Positions 22,109-30,775 of a stretch of 54,190 bases of DNA are shown one piece after another; position 1 is the stretch's first letter, and the number at the start of each line of letters is the position of its first letter. The stretch covers positions 1-54,190 of the IMG/VR virus record IMGVR_UViG_3300046718_000581. The stretch is one strand, 5' to 3'. A program made the position numbers and the translations under genes. Source of the stretch: a virus. Below the pieces are notes generated by a model. That model saw only the letters and a program-made list of their open reading frames with translations. It was not told the origin of the DNA and did no database searches.

Positions 22109-23466
22109 TCATCAGCGTCGACAACGTGGAGGCCGCGTTCGCCGAGGCCACCATGGAGGAACGCACCTTCGTGCGGGACTACCTGACGGTGCGCGAGAAG
22201 GCGTACACCCCAGCCAAGGGGCACCACTACCGGTACACCCAGTTGCTGCACGCGGGCCGGTTTCCCGCTGGGCTCGCGGGCATGGTGCGCAAGGCAGGCG
22301 AGGCCGAGGGGCTGGTGGTGCGACTGGTCGACACCCGCGCGCGGCCATGCAGCCCTGACCTCGTGGCGAACCTGGACTGGCTGCGCCCCTACCAGCGGGC
22401 GGCGGTCGAGGCGTGCATCGCGCAGACACGGGGCATCGTTCACGCTCCCACGGGTGCGGGCAAGACGGAGGTGTTTGGTGGCGTGACCACGGCGCTGCCC
22501 TGCCGTTGGCTGATGCTCGTCCACCGCAACGGGCTGGTGCGGGACGCGGCCGACCGCGCAGAGCTACGCACGGGCGAGCCTGTCGGCCGCATCGGCGAGG
22601 GATTCTGGACAGACTTCACCCACTACCGCGTCATCTGCGCATCGTTCCAGACCCTGGCCGCCAAGCTGCGCAAGGGCGACGCCGCGGCGCTCGCGCTGCT
22701 GGAGGCGGCCCAAGGCATCATCGTGGACGAGTGCCATACGCTGCCGGCGGCCACCCACTTGAAGGTCGTGGGCGCCGCGGTCAACGCCTACTTCCGCATC
22801 GGCATGTCGGGCACCCCGCTCGACCGCGGGGACTCCAAGGGCGTCGTCACCATTGGCGCGCTCGGTGAAGTGATCTACCGCATCGAGGCCGAGACCCTGG
22901 TGGAGGCCGGCGTCCTGGCCAAGCCGGTCATCCGCATGCACCGGGTGGCGCAGGCGTGGGACCACGCGACGCCCATCGACGACTGGCACGCTGTCTACCG
23001 CAGATACGTGGTCGAAAGTGCGGAGCGCAATCAGGCGGTCGTCGCGGCCGTCCACATCGCGGAGAAGCCCTGCCTCGTGTTCGTGCAGGAGCTTGGCCAT
23101 GGGCGCGCGCTGGAGAAGCTGCTGACGGCGGCCGGGCTGTCGGCGACGTTCGTCCATGGCGCGCACTCCACCGAGTGGCGGCGCTCGCACATCAAGCGCC
23201 TGCAACTCGGACACTTCGACGTCATGGTCGCGAGCATCGTCATGCAAGAGGGCGTCGACATCCCCGACCTGCGGTCGGTGGTCGTGGCGACCGCGGGCAA
23301 GTCGGTCATCGGCGCGCTCCAGCGCATCGGCCGCGGCATGCGCGTGGCGCCGGGCAAGACCACGTTCGAGGTCCACGACATCGACGACGTTGGTGTCACC
23401 GCGCTGGAGACGCAGTCGGCCGCCCGCGCCCGGGCCTACCGGAAAGCCGGCTTCAGCGTCGGCTGA
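22105..23466 (+). CDS. SF2 DEAD/DEAH-box helicase
   Basis: 453 residues. N-terminal accessory region, then LRPYQRAAV (Q-like motif), Walker A PTGAGKTE, motif II VDECH, motif III MSGTP, and in the second RecA domain VMVASIVMQEGVDIP (motif V) and QRIGRGMR (motif VI). Layout matches UvsW-like or RecG-like phage helicases that remodel branched DNA. First gene of the replication block. Confidence 0.88.
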   Translation: MIISVDNVEAAFAEATMEERTFVRDYLTVREKAYTPAKGHHYRYTQLLHAGRFPAGLAGMVRKAGEAEGLVVRLVDTRARPCSPDLVANLDWLRPYQRAAVEACIAQTRGIVHAPTGAGKTEVFGGVTTALPCRWLMLVHRNGLVRDAADRAELRTGEPVGRIGEGFWTDFTHYRVICASFQTLAAKLRKGDAAALALLEAAQGIIVDECHTLPAATHLKVVGAAVNAYFRIGMSGTPLDRGDSKGVVTIGALGEVIYRIEAETLVEAGVLAKPVIRMHRVAQAWDHATPIDDWHAVYRRYVVESAERNQAVVAAVHIAEKPCLVFVQELGHGRALEKLLTAAGLSATFVHGAHSTEWRRSHIKRLQLGHFDVMVASIVMQEGVDIPDLRSVVVATAGKSVIGALQRIGRGMRVAPGKTTFEVHDIDDVGVTALETQSAARARAYRKAGFSVG

Positions 23467-23537
23467 GAAGATTTCGGTAGCCGGCCCGCGGGGCGGTGGG
23501 GTACATCACGCCTGCCACAGTGGTGTGGCTACAAAGC

Positions 23538-23563
23538 AAAAACCCCAGGCTTTTGGCCTGGGG
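23538..23563 (-). terminator. Rho-independent terminator reading on the minus strand
   Basis: CCCCAGGC (23543-23550) and GCCTGGGG (23556-23563) pair perfectly around a 5-base loop. On the minus strand the stem is followed by TTTTTGCTTT, a classic U tract. On the plus strand no U tract follows. All nearby genes are on the plus strand, so it would block antisense transcripts. Confidence 0.65.
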
Positions 23564-23569
23564 CTCGCT

Positions 23570-23655
23570 GCCCTGAAAGAGTCAAAGACGACGGTGAGCC
23601 GGCTTTTCGCTCGTAAGGACTTCCTCCTTCCTAGCAGGGCTGACTCTTTCAGGGC
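23570..23655. repeat. 86-bp element with perfect 15-bp terminal inverted repeats
   Basis: GCCCTGAAAGAGTCA (23570-23584) and TGACTCTTTCAGGGC (23641-23655) are exact reverse complements, separated by 56 bases that contain no gene. No flanking target duplication is evident. The segment is between the SF2 helicase and the primase gene and next to the minus-strand terminator. It could be a MITE-like remnant, an origin element or a structured RNA. Confidence 0.65.
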
Positions 23656-23710
23656 AAGTAAATTTTTGCACCGCCGGGTGGCGAGCGCCGGGCGATGCAG
23701 GAGTACGCCC

Positions 23711-24304
23711 ATGAAGAGCCTGCTAAAAGCCCCTTCGGTTCTGGTGATTGCTGAGCGAGACCGCGCCACTGCGTGGCCGTCGCCCGGCGCGTTGAAGCAC
23801 ACTCTCATGCCCGTTCGCGACGCGCTTATGGGGGCGTTCGATGTCGAAGCCCATATGGCGCTCTACACAGCCGAGTGGGAAGACGGAACCCCGGTGCTGT
23901 ACCGACTCAAAGGGGAAGCTATCGGGCGGGTTCGCAACCTGACAGTCAACTATTTCCACGTTGACGCCGACGCGCCCAAGGCTGTGAAGGAGGCCGGCAA
24001 AGTCGAAGTGTGGAAGCAGGAGGAGCTGCCGAAGTACCTCGCGATGCACGCGGACATGGGCGCGTTCATCTATCACACGATCAACGGCTTCCACACCCAC
24101 GCCCTCATGTCGCCGTTCGCCATTGAAGACGAGCACGACCCGGCGCGGTACTCGGCGATGATGCGCGCGCAAATGGACCACATCAAGCGGCGCTACGACA
24201 TCGACGCGGACCCCAAGTGCGTTGACTGGACGCGTTTGCACCGGTTGCCGCACGGTACTCGCCAGGGCCAAATCCAGATGCTGCCGTTCCTCGGCGATGT
24301 CTAG
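23711..24304 (+). CDS. AEP/PrimPol-type primase domain protein (197 aa)
   Basis: ATG at 23711 with AGGAG eight bases upstream. Archaeo-eukaryotic primase signature: FHVDADAP (Asp85, Asp87), TINGFHTHALM (His128), CVDWTRLHRLPHGTR (Asp172). These residues would bind metal and nucleotide. Short for the family, so probably the catalytic core only. It overlaps a zinc-finger/helicase gene, the usual partner. Confidence 0.72.
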   Translation: MKSLLKAPSVLVIAERDRATAWPSPGALKHTLMPVRDALMGAFDVEAHMALYTAEWEDGTPVLYRLKGEAIGRVRNLTVNYFHVDADAPKAVKEAGKVEVWKQEELPKYLAMHADMGAFIYHTINGFHTHALMSPFAIEDEHDPARYSAMMRAQMDHIKRRYDIDADPKCVDWTRLHRLPHGTRQGQIQMLPFLGDV

Positions 24305-27083
24305 GTCTGGGCTCGGAGTCTGGACAGTACGGCCGTGGGCTGAACCACCGAAGTACACACGCTCTCGGTGGCGCGAGTCGGCGAAGAACATCTCGCTCAA
24401 GCTGGCGGGGCTCGCCGCTGCGAATCTGGTCTGGTCGAACAAGACCCGGCAGGTGGAGGGCGGCGTCGGCTACGCCATCGAGTGTCCGTTCTGCAAGTAC
24501 CACTCGACGAGCGGCGGACTCGACGACACCTCGACGATGTTTTTCGAGGGTGGCAAGTACGCCGGCCGCATCGTGTGCCTCCACGCGTCGTGCGATGGCC
24601 GCCGCCAGGAAGAGTTCTGGGCAGAGGTTGGCCGCCGCACACCCCAGGCCGCGGCGCAGATTGACCAGCTTGAAGACCCGGGCGTCGAACGCCTGCACAA
24701 TCAGCTTGGCGAGCAGGGTGACGGCGTCACGTACCTGCCCATCGACGAAGCGCGCGTCCGACTCGATGACGCCGTGCGCGGCTCACTCGTGCGCAACCGG
24801 GGCACGCTCATCGACGCAACGGCCGGGCTCGGCAAGTCCACGGTGCTTGCCGCGCACATGGCCAAGTCCGAAGACCGCATCGGGTACACGACCAACACCC
24901 ACGCCAACCTCGATCAGTTCGCAGCCAACATCATCTCGGCCGGCCGACTCACCAAGCGATACCGCGGCGTCGGGCAGGTGAAGGACGCGCAGGGCGCCCA
25001 CGAGTGCTTCCGGTTCCACCTGTTCGAGGCTGCCTACGAGGCCGCCGTTCGCAACCCGGCCGCGTCGTTCTGCCCCCCGTGTCCCGTGGTCACCACCTGC
25101 ACCATCAAGAAGCCGGTCGGCCAGGACATTCCCATTGCGCCGCACGCGATGATGGACTCGGTGAAGGGCTCGGGCCTGTTCGTGGTGGACGAGATACCGC
25201 CGTACATCCTCCAGTACGAGTACCCGGCGGACATCTACGAGCAGGCCGTGCTGTCGTCCGACCAGGACGAAGTCGCGCGGGGGCAGTGCAAGCGGCCCGA
25301 CGTCCACTGGGCTGCGGTGAAGGCGTGCCGCGCGTTCGTGCGGATGGTCGAGTCCGGTGATGATGGCGCACGCATGGTGAAGCGGTTCGACAAGGATGGC
25401 CACGTGGCGTCCGTGATGTTCGCGGTGCGGCACACGTTCTGGAAGAACCTGGGGCGTGAGATTGTCGCCGGCGCCCACCTCCCCATCCGCGTCTTGCTTG
25501 CCATGACCGAGAAGCTGCACATCCCGGCGCCCTACGTCGAGGTCATCCGCGTGCAGGACAAGGGGGACAAGGAGGTCTACTACTCCAGTCAGGGCAACCG
25601 CAAAGCCCTCGTGCCCAACGGCGCCCCCGACTACACGCTGTTCCAGCGGCAGCTTGAACTGGCGGCCTCCCGCATCGAGCAGCGCGACGCCCGCGAGATT
25701 CTGCTCGTCACGTACAAGCGCATCGTCACGGGCATCGAGGAGGGCGAGCCCGGCTCACAGAAGTGCGCTGCCCTGCTCGCCCACCTGCGCGCCACCCGTA
25801 CCGTCCACCTGCACTGGTACGGCGGGCTCAAGGGGAGCAACGACTACCTCACGGTCGACGCCTGCGTCTCGATTGCCGACCCGTGGATTAACGTGGAGAC
25901 GGCCGGCCTGGAGGTCGCCATGCTCCACGTCCCCGAGGACATGGACTGGGGCCGGCGCCGCTGCGCGGAAGAACTCATGCAGGTCCACGGCCGCGCCCGC
26001 AACGTCAACCGGTCGGACCACTTCGCCTGGCACCTCCACATCGGGCAGGTCGCGCCGCTCGACTGGACGGATGACGACGTCACCATTACCCAGGGACCCA
26101 AGGGCGGCAAGGCGCACGCGTCCGACCTGCCCGCAGACACCGCCCGGGCCGCGGTCGATGCCGTGGTCCAGGCCGCGGGCTCGGTGGCCAGCGCCGCCCG
26201 CGCTCTGGGCATCACCCCCCAGCACGTGTGCCGCTGTCGGCGCACGGGGCGCATCGGCAAGGCGCTCCTCCGCACCATGAACCTGATGGCCTTGAATCCC
26301 TTTTATAAGGGCATCAGGTTCATCCTCACCTCCCCGTCTGAAGAGCCCGCCACCCAATACGTGAGCGCGGACGTTCCGCTGCCGGCGTCGTCTTCAGTCT
26401 TGACAAGTTCTATCCGAGATACTAATAACGTCGAGCATGAAACACCCGGAGTGGGAGCGTCAATACCTGGGCCGGCAACTGCAACGGATGACGCTCCCCG
26501 AGTTCTGGGAGCGGTACCCGGGCTTCAAGCGGGCGATACTGCCGACGCCTGGCCCGGCCGGGATGCTGGGCCGGTACACGACCGCCCTGATGTCGGGCGG
26601 CGCCGGCTTCCGCGAGACGTGGCACCAGTTCTGGGCAGAGCGCGGCGCGCTCGGCGCGGTCGAGTGGTGGGACCCGGCGGTCGGCTTCCCCTCGATTCTT
26701 CTCTACGACGAGGACAAGCTCGCGGAGTTGCACGCCATCGAGTTGCTGTACCAACTCGACGCGCCGCAGGAGGAACCACTCGACTCTGCGGAGTTCATCC
26801 ACCAGTCGATTGGCCAGGTCTTGCAGCAGTTCATCGGCCGCAAGGTGGGGGAGCGCGAGGCGGTGGCTGTGGTCCGCAACGAGCTGGACCACATGGCCCA
26901 GCAGGGCATCATCGGCGGCTACTCGGTCCAGGTCCGCGCGGACTACCCGCTCGGCGACGTGAGCATCTCGTCCTTGTACTCGTACGAGCGCATCGACATC
27001 AGCGTCGACCTGCAATGGCCGCGCGAACGCGTCGGTCTATCGATCAAGATTCCGTACTGACATCGCGAAGGGGGAGCGGATGA
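24297..27083 (+). CDS. Zinc-finger helicase of the primase-helicase type; C-terminal extent doubtful
   Basis: ATG at 24297 overlaps the primase stop. Residues about 63-99 (CPFCKYHS ... CLHASCDG) form a primase-type zinc finger. Walker A ATAGLGKST (175-182), Walker B FVVDE (about 295-299), and a motif-VI-like LMQVHGRARNVNR follow. Four Cys at 237, 259, 262 and 268 could hold an iron-sulfur cluster as in XPD-like helicases. An HTH-like segment lies near the end of the convincing part. The frame stays open to 27083, but after about 26340 its composition is that of a non-coding frame and it overlaps a better gene at 26437. The true protein probably ends near 26340-26440. Confidence 0.7.
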   Translation: MSRSGLGVWTVRPWAEPPKYTRSRWRESAKNISLKLAGLAAANLVWSNKTRQVEGGVGYAIECPFCKYHSTSGGLDDTSTMFFEGGKYAGRIVCLHASCDGRRQEEFWAEVGRRTPQAAAQIDQLEDPGVERLHNQLGEQGDGVTYLPIDEARVRLDDAVRGSLVRNRGTLIDATAGLGKSTVLAAHMAKSEDRIGYTTNTHANLDQFAANIISAGRLTKRYRGVGQVKDAQGAHECFRFHLFEAAYEAAVRNPAASFCPPCPVVTTCTIKKPVGQDIPIAPHAMMDSVKGSGLFVVDEIPPYILQYEYPADIYEQAVLSSDQDEVARGQCKRPDVHWAAVKACRAFVRMVESGDDGARMVKRFDKDGHVASVMFAVRHTFWKNLGREIVAGAHLPIRVLLAMTEKLHIPAPYVEVIRVQDKGDKEVYYSSQGNRKALVPNGAPDYTLFQRQLELAASRIEQRDAREILLVTYKRIVTGIEEGEPGSQKCAALLAHLRATRTVHLHWYGGLKGSNDYLTVDACVSIADPWINVETAGLEVAMLHVPEDMDWGRRRCAEELMQVHGRARNVNRSDHFAWHLHIGQVAPLDWTDDDVTITQGPKGGKAHASDLPADTARAAVDAVVQAAGSVASAARALGITPQHVCRCRRTGRIGKALLRTMNLMALNPFYKGIRFILTSPSEEPATQYVSADVPLPASSSVLTSSIRDTNNVEHETPGVGASIPGPATATDDAPRVLGAVPGLQAGDTADAWPGRDAGPVHDRPDVGRRRLPRDVAPVLGRARRARRGRVVGPGGRLPLDSSLRRGQARGVARHRVAVPTRRAAGGTTRLCGVHPPVDWPGLAAVHRPQGGGARGGGCGPQRAGPHGPAGHHRRLLGPGPRGLPARRREHLVLVLVRAHRHQRRPAMAARTRRSIDQDSVLTSRRGSG
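26277..26323. repeat. 12-bp perfect inverted repeat near the end of the helicase gene
   Basis: ATGAACCTGATG (26277-26288) and CATCAGGTTCAT (26312-26323) are exact reverse complements; an inner CCCTT/AAGGG pair (26298-26302, 26307-26311) can extend the stem. The segment is more AT-rich than its surroundings and coincides with the point where the coding signal of the helicase frame fades. Confidence 0.5.
26437..27060 (+). CDS. Hypothetical protein (207 aa)
   Basis: Well-formed protein composition with aromatic N-terminal part (MKHPEWERQYLGRQLQRMTL) and a beta-rich C-terminus (VSISSLYSYERIDISVDLQW). The weak ribosome binding site and the long overlap with the open helicase frame lower certainty about its start. 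A TTGACA at 26400-26405 with TAATAA 17 bases on might be its promoter. No family recognised. Confidence 0.6.
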   Translation: MKHPEWERQYLGRQLQRMTLPEFWERYPGFKRAILPTPGPAGMLGRYTTALMSGGAGFRETWHQFWAERGALGAVEWWDPAVGFPSILLYDEDKLAELHAIELLYQLDAPQEEPLDSAEFIHQSIGQVLQQFIGRKVGEREAVAVVRNELDHMAQQGIIGGYSVQVRADYPLGDVSISSLYSYERIDISVDLQWPRERVGLSIKIPY

Positions 27084-27745
27084 AGCTGAACACGTTCGAG
27101 GGTGAAGTCGTCGTTGCAGGCGTGTCTCGCGAGGTCGGGTACGACGGCGAGGCTCTCCAGGTCTACGGTGTGGGGCCGGAGGAAGTCCTGGCCCTGTTGC
27201 AACACCTTTCGACCATGGCCGCCCCAGAACCTTCGGTGACACCCGTCACCGCCGCACCGTCGCCTCAGAAGCCGCGCAAGGCGCGTTCCGACATGGGCAA
27301 GGTCAGGACCCCTGCCGCCAAGAAAAACGGCGCAGCGAGGCGGGCAGAGGCCGTGGAGAGCGAACCCGCCCTGGCGCTCGTCCCCCCCATTCCAGTGGAA
27401 GGAACCGAGGTGACGACCGGCACCGCGCCGATTGAGGTCGAGGGCCACTCGGACAGGCTGGACAAGCCGCCCGAGAACCCGTTCGTGGAGGACGGCCCGG
27501 ACACCCAGGCGACCGACGCGGCCGCGCGGCACCACCGGCTCGGTGAGCCGCTGCCCGATGACCTGGCGCGTGCGAAATCGCTCAAGGACGTGGCCGCCTA
27601 CTTCTGTGAGCAGCAGGGTGTCAGGACCCGGACGGAGTTGCTCAAGTGCTGCGAGGCGTGGCGGGACCACATCCCGCTGCTCGCTCGTGTCGGGAACCTG
27701 CCTGACCGCATCGAGGGCGTCGCGGAAATGTTCGGCTTGTCGTGA
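27080..27745 (+). CDS. Hypothetical protein with Pro/Ala-rich linker (221 aa)
   Basis: ATG at 27080 with GGGGGAG upstream. A small N-terminal domain (1-45), a long disordered linker (50-155) rich in Pro, Ala and Lys, and a C-terminal helical domain (SLKDVAAYFCEQQGV and onwards). Overlaps the DNA polymerase start by four bases, suggesting a polymerase-associated protein. Confidence 0.55.
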   Translation: MKLNTFEGEVVVAGVSREVGYDGEALQVYGVGPEEVLALLQHLSTMAAPEPSVTPVTAAPSPQKPRKARSDMGKVRTPAAKKNGAARRAEAVESEPALALVPPIPVEGTEVTTGTAPIEVEGHSDRLDKPPENPFVEDGPDTQATDAAARHHRLGEPLPDDLARAKSLKDVAAYFCEQQGVRTRTELLKCCEAWRDHIPLLARVGNLPDRIEGVAEMFGLS

Positions 27746-30276
27746 GCAACCTGCCGCTGTTCCACGGGGAGCCGCGCGCGCTGGTCGAGGTCACGGAGTC
27801 CGTCGAGGTCATGACGGACTGCCAGCGATGCACGCTGGGGGACATCTCGCGCGAGGCGGTGACGGCCAGTTGTATCCCGGCCGAGGGGGCGCCCGGTGGC
27901 GTGCTCGTGGTGGGGGAGCATGCGCGCGAGGCCGACGCGGAGCCCGGCCGCCCGTTCTGTGGCGCGACCGGCGCGATGGTGCGCAAGCTGGTGGGGGCGC
28001 ACTGGACGGGGCCGGTGGCCTATGACTACGCGGTGCGGTGCCGGCCGGCGGGGCTGGCGGACGTCGGCAAGAAGATCGCCAATGCCTGCCGCGGCCATCT
28101 GGCGCAGACCGTCCGCGAAGCCGCGCCGACTCGCATCATCGCGCTCGGGCCCTGGGCCGCGTTCTCACTGCTGGGGCGTAAGGTCGACATGCACCGCGCC
28201 TACGGTTGGCTGTACGGCCCGCCGCCCGTGCCCGTGTTCTGCTTGCCCTCGCCGCGCGCCGCCGGCCACAACCGGCTGGAGCGCAAGCGGTTCGCCACGG
28301 ACGTGGCGTGGGCGCTGACCTGTGCCGCGCCTGACGTTCCGCCGTGGTCGCGTCAGGTCGGCATCGTGACGAGCGGACACCAGGCCGAGTTGGCGGCCAC
28401 CGAGTTGTGCCGCGGCCGCTTCATCGCGTACGACTGCGAGACGTTCGGCCGGATGTTCTCGCCCGAGTTCCGACTGCTGTGCGTCGGCGTCTCGTCCCTC
28501 ACGACCACGTGGGTGTGGCCGGCCGAGGCGCTCGCGGACCCGGGCTGCCGCCGCGTGCTGGAGGACCTGCTCACGGACGTGCGAATCAAGAAGACCGCGG
28601 CCAACTTCAAGTTCGACTCGACGGCCATCCGCTGCGGCCTCGGCGTCGAGGTCCGCGGGTTCTATGGCGACACGTACCTGTGGCCCAAGCTCATCGACCC
28701 GGACGGCCCGGGTGACCTGGAGTCGCTCGCCGAGTTGGTGGGCATGGGCGGCCACAAGGAAGAGGCGTACCGCTACGTCGACAAGGCCAAGCGCGCGCTG
28801 AACGCCTGGGGCAAGGACGCCAAGGCGGTGCCGGTCGTCCATGAGCAGGCGGTCGTGCAGGTGCTCGACGAGTCCGTGCGTGAGGCTGTTCGGTCGGGCA
28901 TCGACGCCGAGTCCTACGCGTACGGGATGGTGCCGCGCGACGTGCTGCAAATCTACTGCGGCCGCGACGCTCTGTCGTGCGCGCTACTGACCGACCACTA
29001 CGAGTCGCTTATGGCGGACGAGCCCAGCCTGGCCCGCGTGTGGTCGCGCATCGTGCGGCCCGCGTCGCAGGCGTGCGAACAGATCGAAGCCTGGGGCATC
29101 GGCCTGGACGAGGACGCCGTGCGCGCCTTCGGTGGGCGCCTGCGCCTGCTCATCGACGACGCCAAGGTCTCGCTCGCACAGTACGAGTTCAACCCCGACT
29201 CCCCACTTCAAGTGGCGAAACTGCTGTACGGCAAGCTGGGGCTGCACCCCAAGAAGTTGACCGACACCGGCAAGCCGTCGACCGACGCCGACTCGCTGGA
29301 GGCACTGCGCGGTCACCATCCGGTGGTCGATGACCTGCTGACGTACCGCAAGCTGACCAAGATGCTCGGCACCTACGCCGACGGGATGCTTCCTCATGTG
29401 CGCCCCGATGGACGTGTGCATCCCAGCTTCCGCATCGCGGGCGCGCGGTCGGGCCGCATCTCGTGCGAGCGGCCCAACATGCAGAACGCGCCGCGCGCCG
29501 GCACGCCGGATGGCAAGGAGTTCCGCGACTGCTTCATCGCGCCGCCCGGCCGCATGTTGGTCGAGGCGGACTTCTCCCAGCTTGAACTGCGCATCGCCTG
29601 CATGTTGTCGGGGGACGACGAGATGCTGCGGCTCTTCACGTCGGGCGTCGACTTCCACAAGGAGACGGCCAAGTTCATCGCGCCGATGGTGTGGGGCGTG
29701 CGACCGGACGACGTGACGGACGAGCACCGCTCGCGCACCAAGACCTTCGTGTTCGGCGTCATCTACGGGATGTCCGATGCTGGGATTGTCGCGCGCACCG
29801 GCTGCTCGCGGCAGGAGGCCGCCGCCATCCGCAACGCCATCCTCGGCAAGTTCAGTAAGCTGGCGTCGTGGGTCGAGGACCGCGTGGTCGAGGCGCACGA
29901 GACGGGCATGACCTGGACGTACTGGGAGGGCCGCCGGTTCCGCCGCCGCCCGCTGCTCGGCATCGGGGACGAGGCTGACCTCGTGCGGTCGGAGGCGGAG
30001 CGCGCCAGCTACAACACGGCGGTGCAGGGCACGGCGTCGGACTATTGCCTCGCGTCGCTCGCCTCGCTGACCGACTGGTGCGTTCGCTCGCGTCAGGGCG
30101 ACAAGGTCGTGCTGACCGTTCACGACTCGATCATGACGGAGTGTGATGAGGCGCGGGTGCCCGAGGTGGCGGCGCACATGCGCGCCACGATGTGCTCGTG
30201 GGACTCCGGCCCGGTGCCGCTGGCCGTCGATGTGAAAGTGGGGCAGCAGTGGGGAAGCATGTCGAAATTGACTTGA
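27742..30276 (+). CDS. Family A DNA polymerase with N-terminal uracil-DNA-glycosylase domain
   Basis: 844 residues from a GTG start. Residues 1-195 match a family 4-type UDG: Cys27, Cys30, Cys100 and Cys116 could hold an iron-sulfur cluster, with VVGEHAREADAEPGRPFCG where the family has GEAPG. The 3'-5' exonuclease follows with Asp231/Glu233 (YDCETFG), NFKFD (Asp292) and YCGRD (Asp409). Polymerase motifs: EADFSQLELR (Asp610), RSRTKTFVFGVIYG (Lys667, Phe671, Tyr675) and LTVHDS (Asp795). All catalytic residues of both pol and exo are present. The UDG loop is degenerate, so that domain may sense uracil rather than remove it. Confidence 0.9.
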   Translation: MSNLPLFHGEPRALVEVTESVEVMTDCQRCTLGDISREAVTASCIPAEGAPGGVLVVGEHAREADAEPGRPFCGATGAMVRKLVGAHWTGPVAYDYAVRCRPAGLADVGKKIANACRGHLAQTVREAAPTRIIALGPWAAFSLLGRKVDMHRAYGWLYGPPPVPVFCLPSPRAAGHNRLERKRFATDVAWALTCAAPDVPPWSRQVGIVTSGHQAELAATELCRGRFIAYDCETFGRMFSPEFRLLCVGVSSLTTTWVWPAEALADPGCRRVLEDLLTDVRIKKTAANFKFDSTAIRCGLGVEVRGFYGDTYLWPKLIDPDGPGDLESLAELVGMGGHKEEAYRYVDKAKRALNAWGKDAKAVPVVHEQAVVQVLDESVREAVRSGIDAESYAYGMVPRDVLQIYCGRDALSCALLTDHYESLMADEPSLARVWSRIVRPASQACEQIEAWGIGLDEDAVRAFGGRLRLLIDDAKVSLAQYEFNPDSPLQVAKLLYGKLGLHPKKLTDTGKPSTDADSLEALRGHHPVVDDLLTYRKLTKMLGTYADGMLPHVRPDGRVHPSFRIAGARSGRISCERPNMQNAPRAGTPDGKEFRDCFIAPPGRMLVEADFSQLELRIACMLSGDDEMLRLFTSGVDFHKETAKFIAPMVWGVRPDDVTDEHRSRTKTFVFGVIYGMSDAGIVARTGCSRQEAAAIRNAILGKFSKLASWVEDRVVEAHETGMTWTYWEGRRFRRRPLLGIGDEADLVRSEAERASYNTAVQGTASDYCLASLASLTDWCVRSRQGDKVVLTVHDSIMTECDEARVPEVAAHMRATMCSWDSGPVPLAVDVKVGQQWGSMSKLT

Positions 30277-30299
30277 CGATGGCTACACAATAGTAGTAC

Positions 30300-30309
30300 C
30301 CAATATTGG
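30300..30309. promoter_or_regulatory. Palindrome CCAATATTGG upstream of the recombination genes
   Basis: Perfect 10-bp palindrome just before the ribosome binding site of the gene at 30320. A near-copy (CCAATATCGG, 30786-30795) lies before the SSB gene at 30819. The polymerase stop TGA (30274-30276) sits inside a TTGACG, with the half-operator TGGCTA at 30280-30285, so a degenerate promoter may be here. Spacing of the -10 is unclear. Confidence 0.35.
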
Positions 30310-30319
30310 AGGCGTGCTG

Positions 30320-30775
30320 ATGGCTGGTAAGCGCGGGCAGTTGCCCGATGAAGACGAGTACCTGCTGGAGTGCCTGAAGATTGAGCCCCTCGCGCTGTCC
30401 GAGGAGTTCATTCGGTTGCCGGGGGATTTCGCGTACTGGGCAGGCAAGTACGCGACGGCGACCGAGGACTACCTCAAGGCCAAGGCGGGATGCGAGCATG
30501 AGTACGCGCGCCTCTACCTGCTGGCTGGGCAGAAGGTGAACCCGGCGTCGGGCAAGCCGTACACGGTCGAGGCGCTCAAGTCGCTCGTCGAAGTGGAGGA
30601 CGACTACCAGGCCGCCCACCTCGCCGAGATTGAAGCCGAGGTGACGCTGACCAAGGCGAAGAACACCCTGGAGGCCATCCGCACGAAGCGCGACATGGCC
30701 GTCCAGCTTGGCGCCCAGGTGCGCCAGGAGATGCAGGCAGACCCGCTCACGCGGGACCGTAGCAGCAGGCGTTAA
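30320..30775 (+). CDS. Helical protein between polymerase and SSB, possible UvsY-like mediator (151 aa)
   Basis: ATG at 30320 is preferred to GTG 30314 because GGAGG (30307-30311) is correctly spaced. Almost entirely helical, with an N-terminal acidic part and a long coiled region from about 35 onwards (WAGKYATATEDYLKAKAGCE). T4-type UvsY recombination mediators share size, helical nature and the repeated alternation of Ala, Lys and Tyr. Placement between a DNA polymerase and a gp32-like SSB supports this, but no single motif proves it. Confidence 0.45.
   Translation: MAGKRGQLPDEDEYLLECLKIEPLALSEEFIRLPGDFAYWAGKYATATEDYLKAKAGCEHEYARLYLLAGQKVNPASGKPYTVEALKSLVEVEDDYQAAHLAEIEAEVTLTKAKNTLEAIRTKRDMAVQLGAQVRQEMQADPLTRDRSSRR

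Noticed and set aside
26400-26428. TTGACA with TAATAA as a strong promoter before the gene at 26437
   Set aside because: The -10 matches the consensus in few positions and lacks the TATACT and operator of the verified family; kept only as a possibility in the gene entry.
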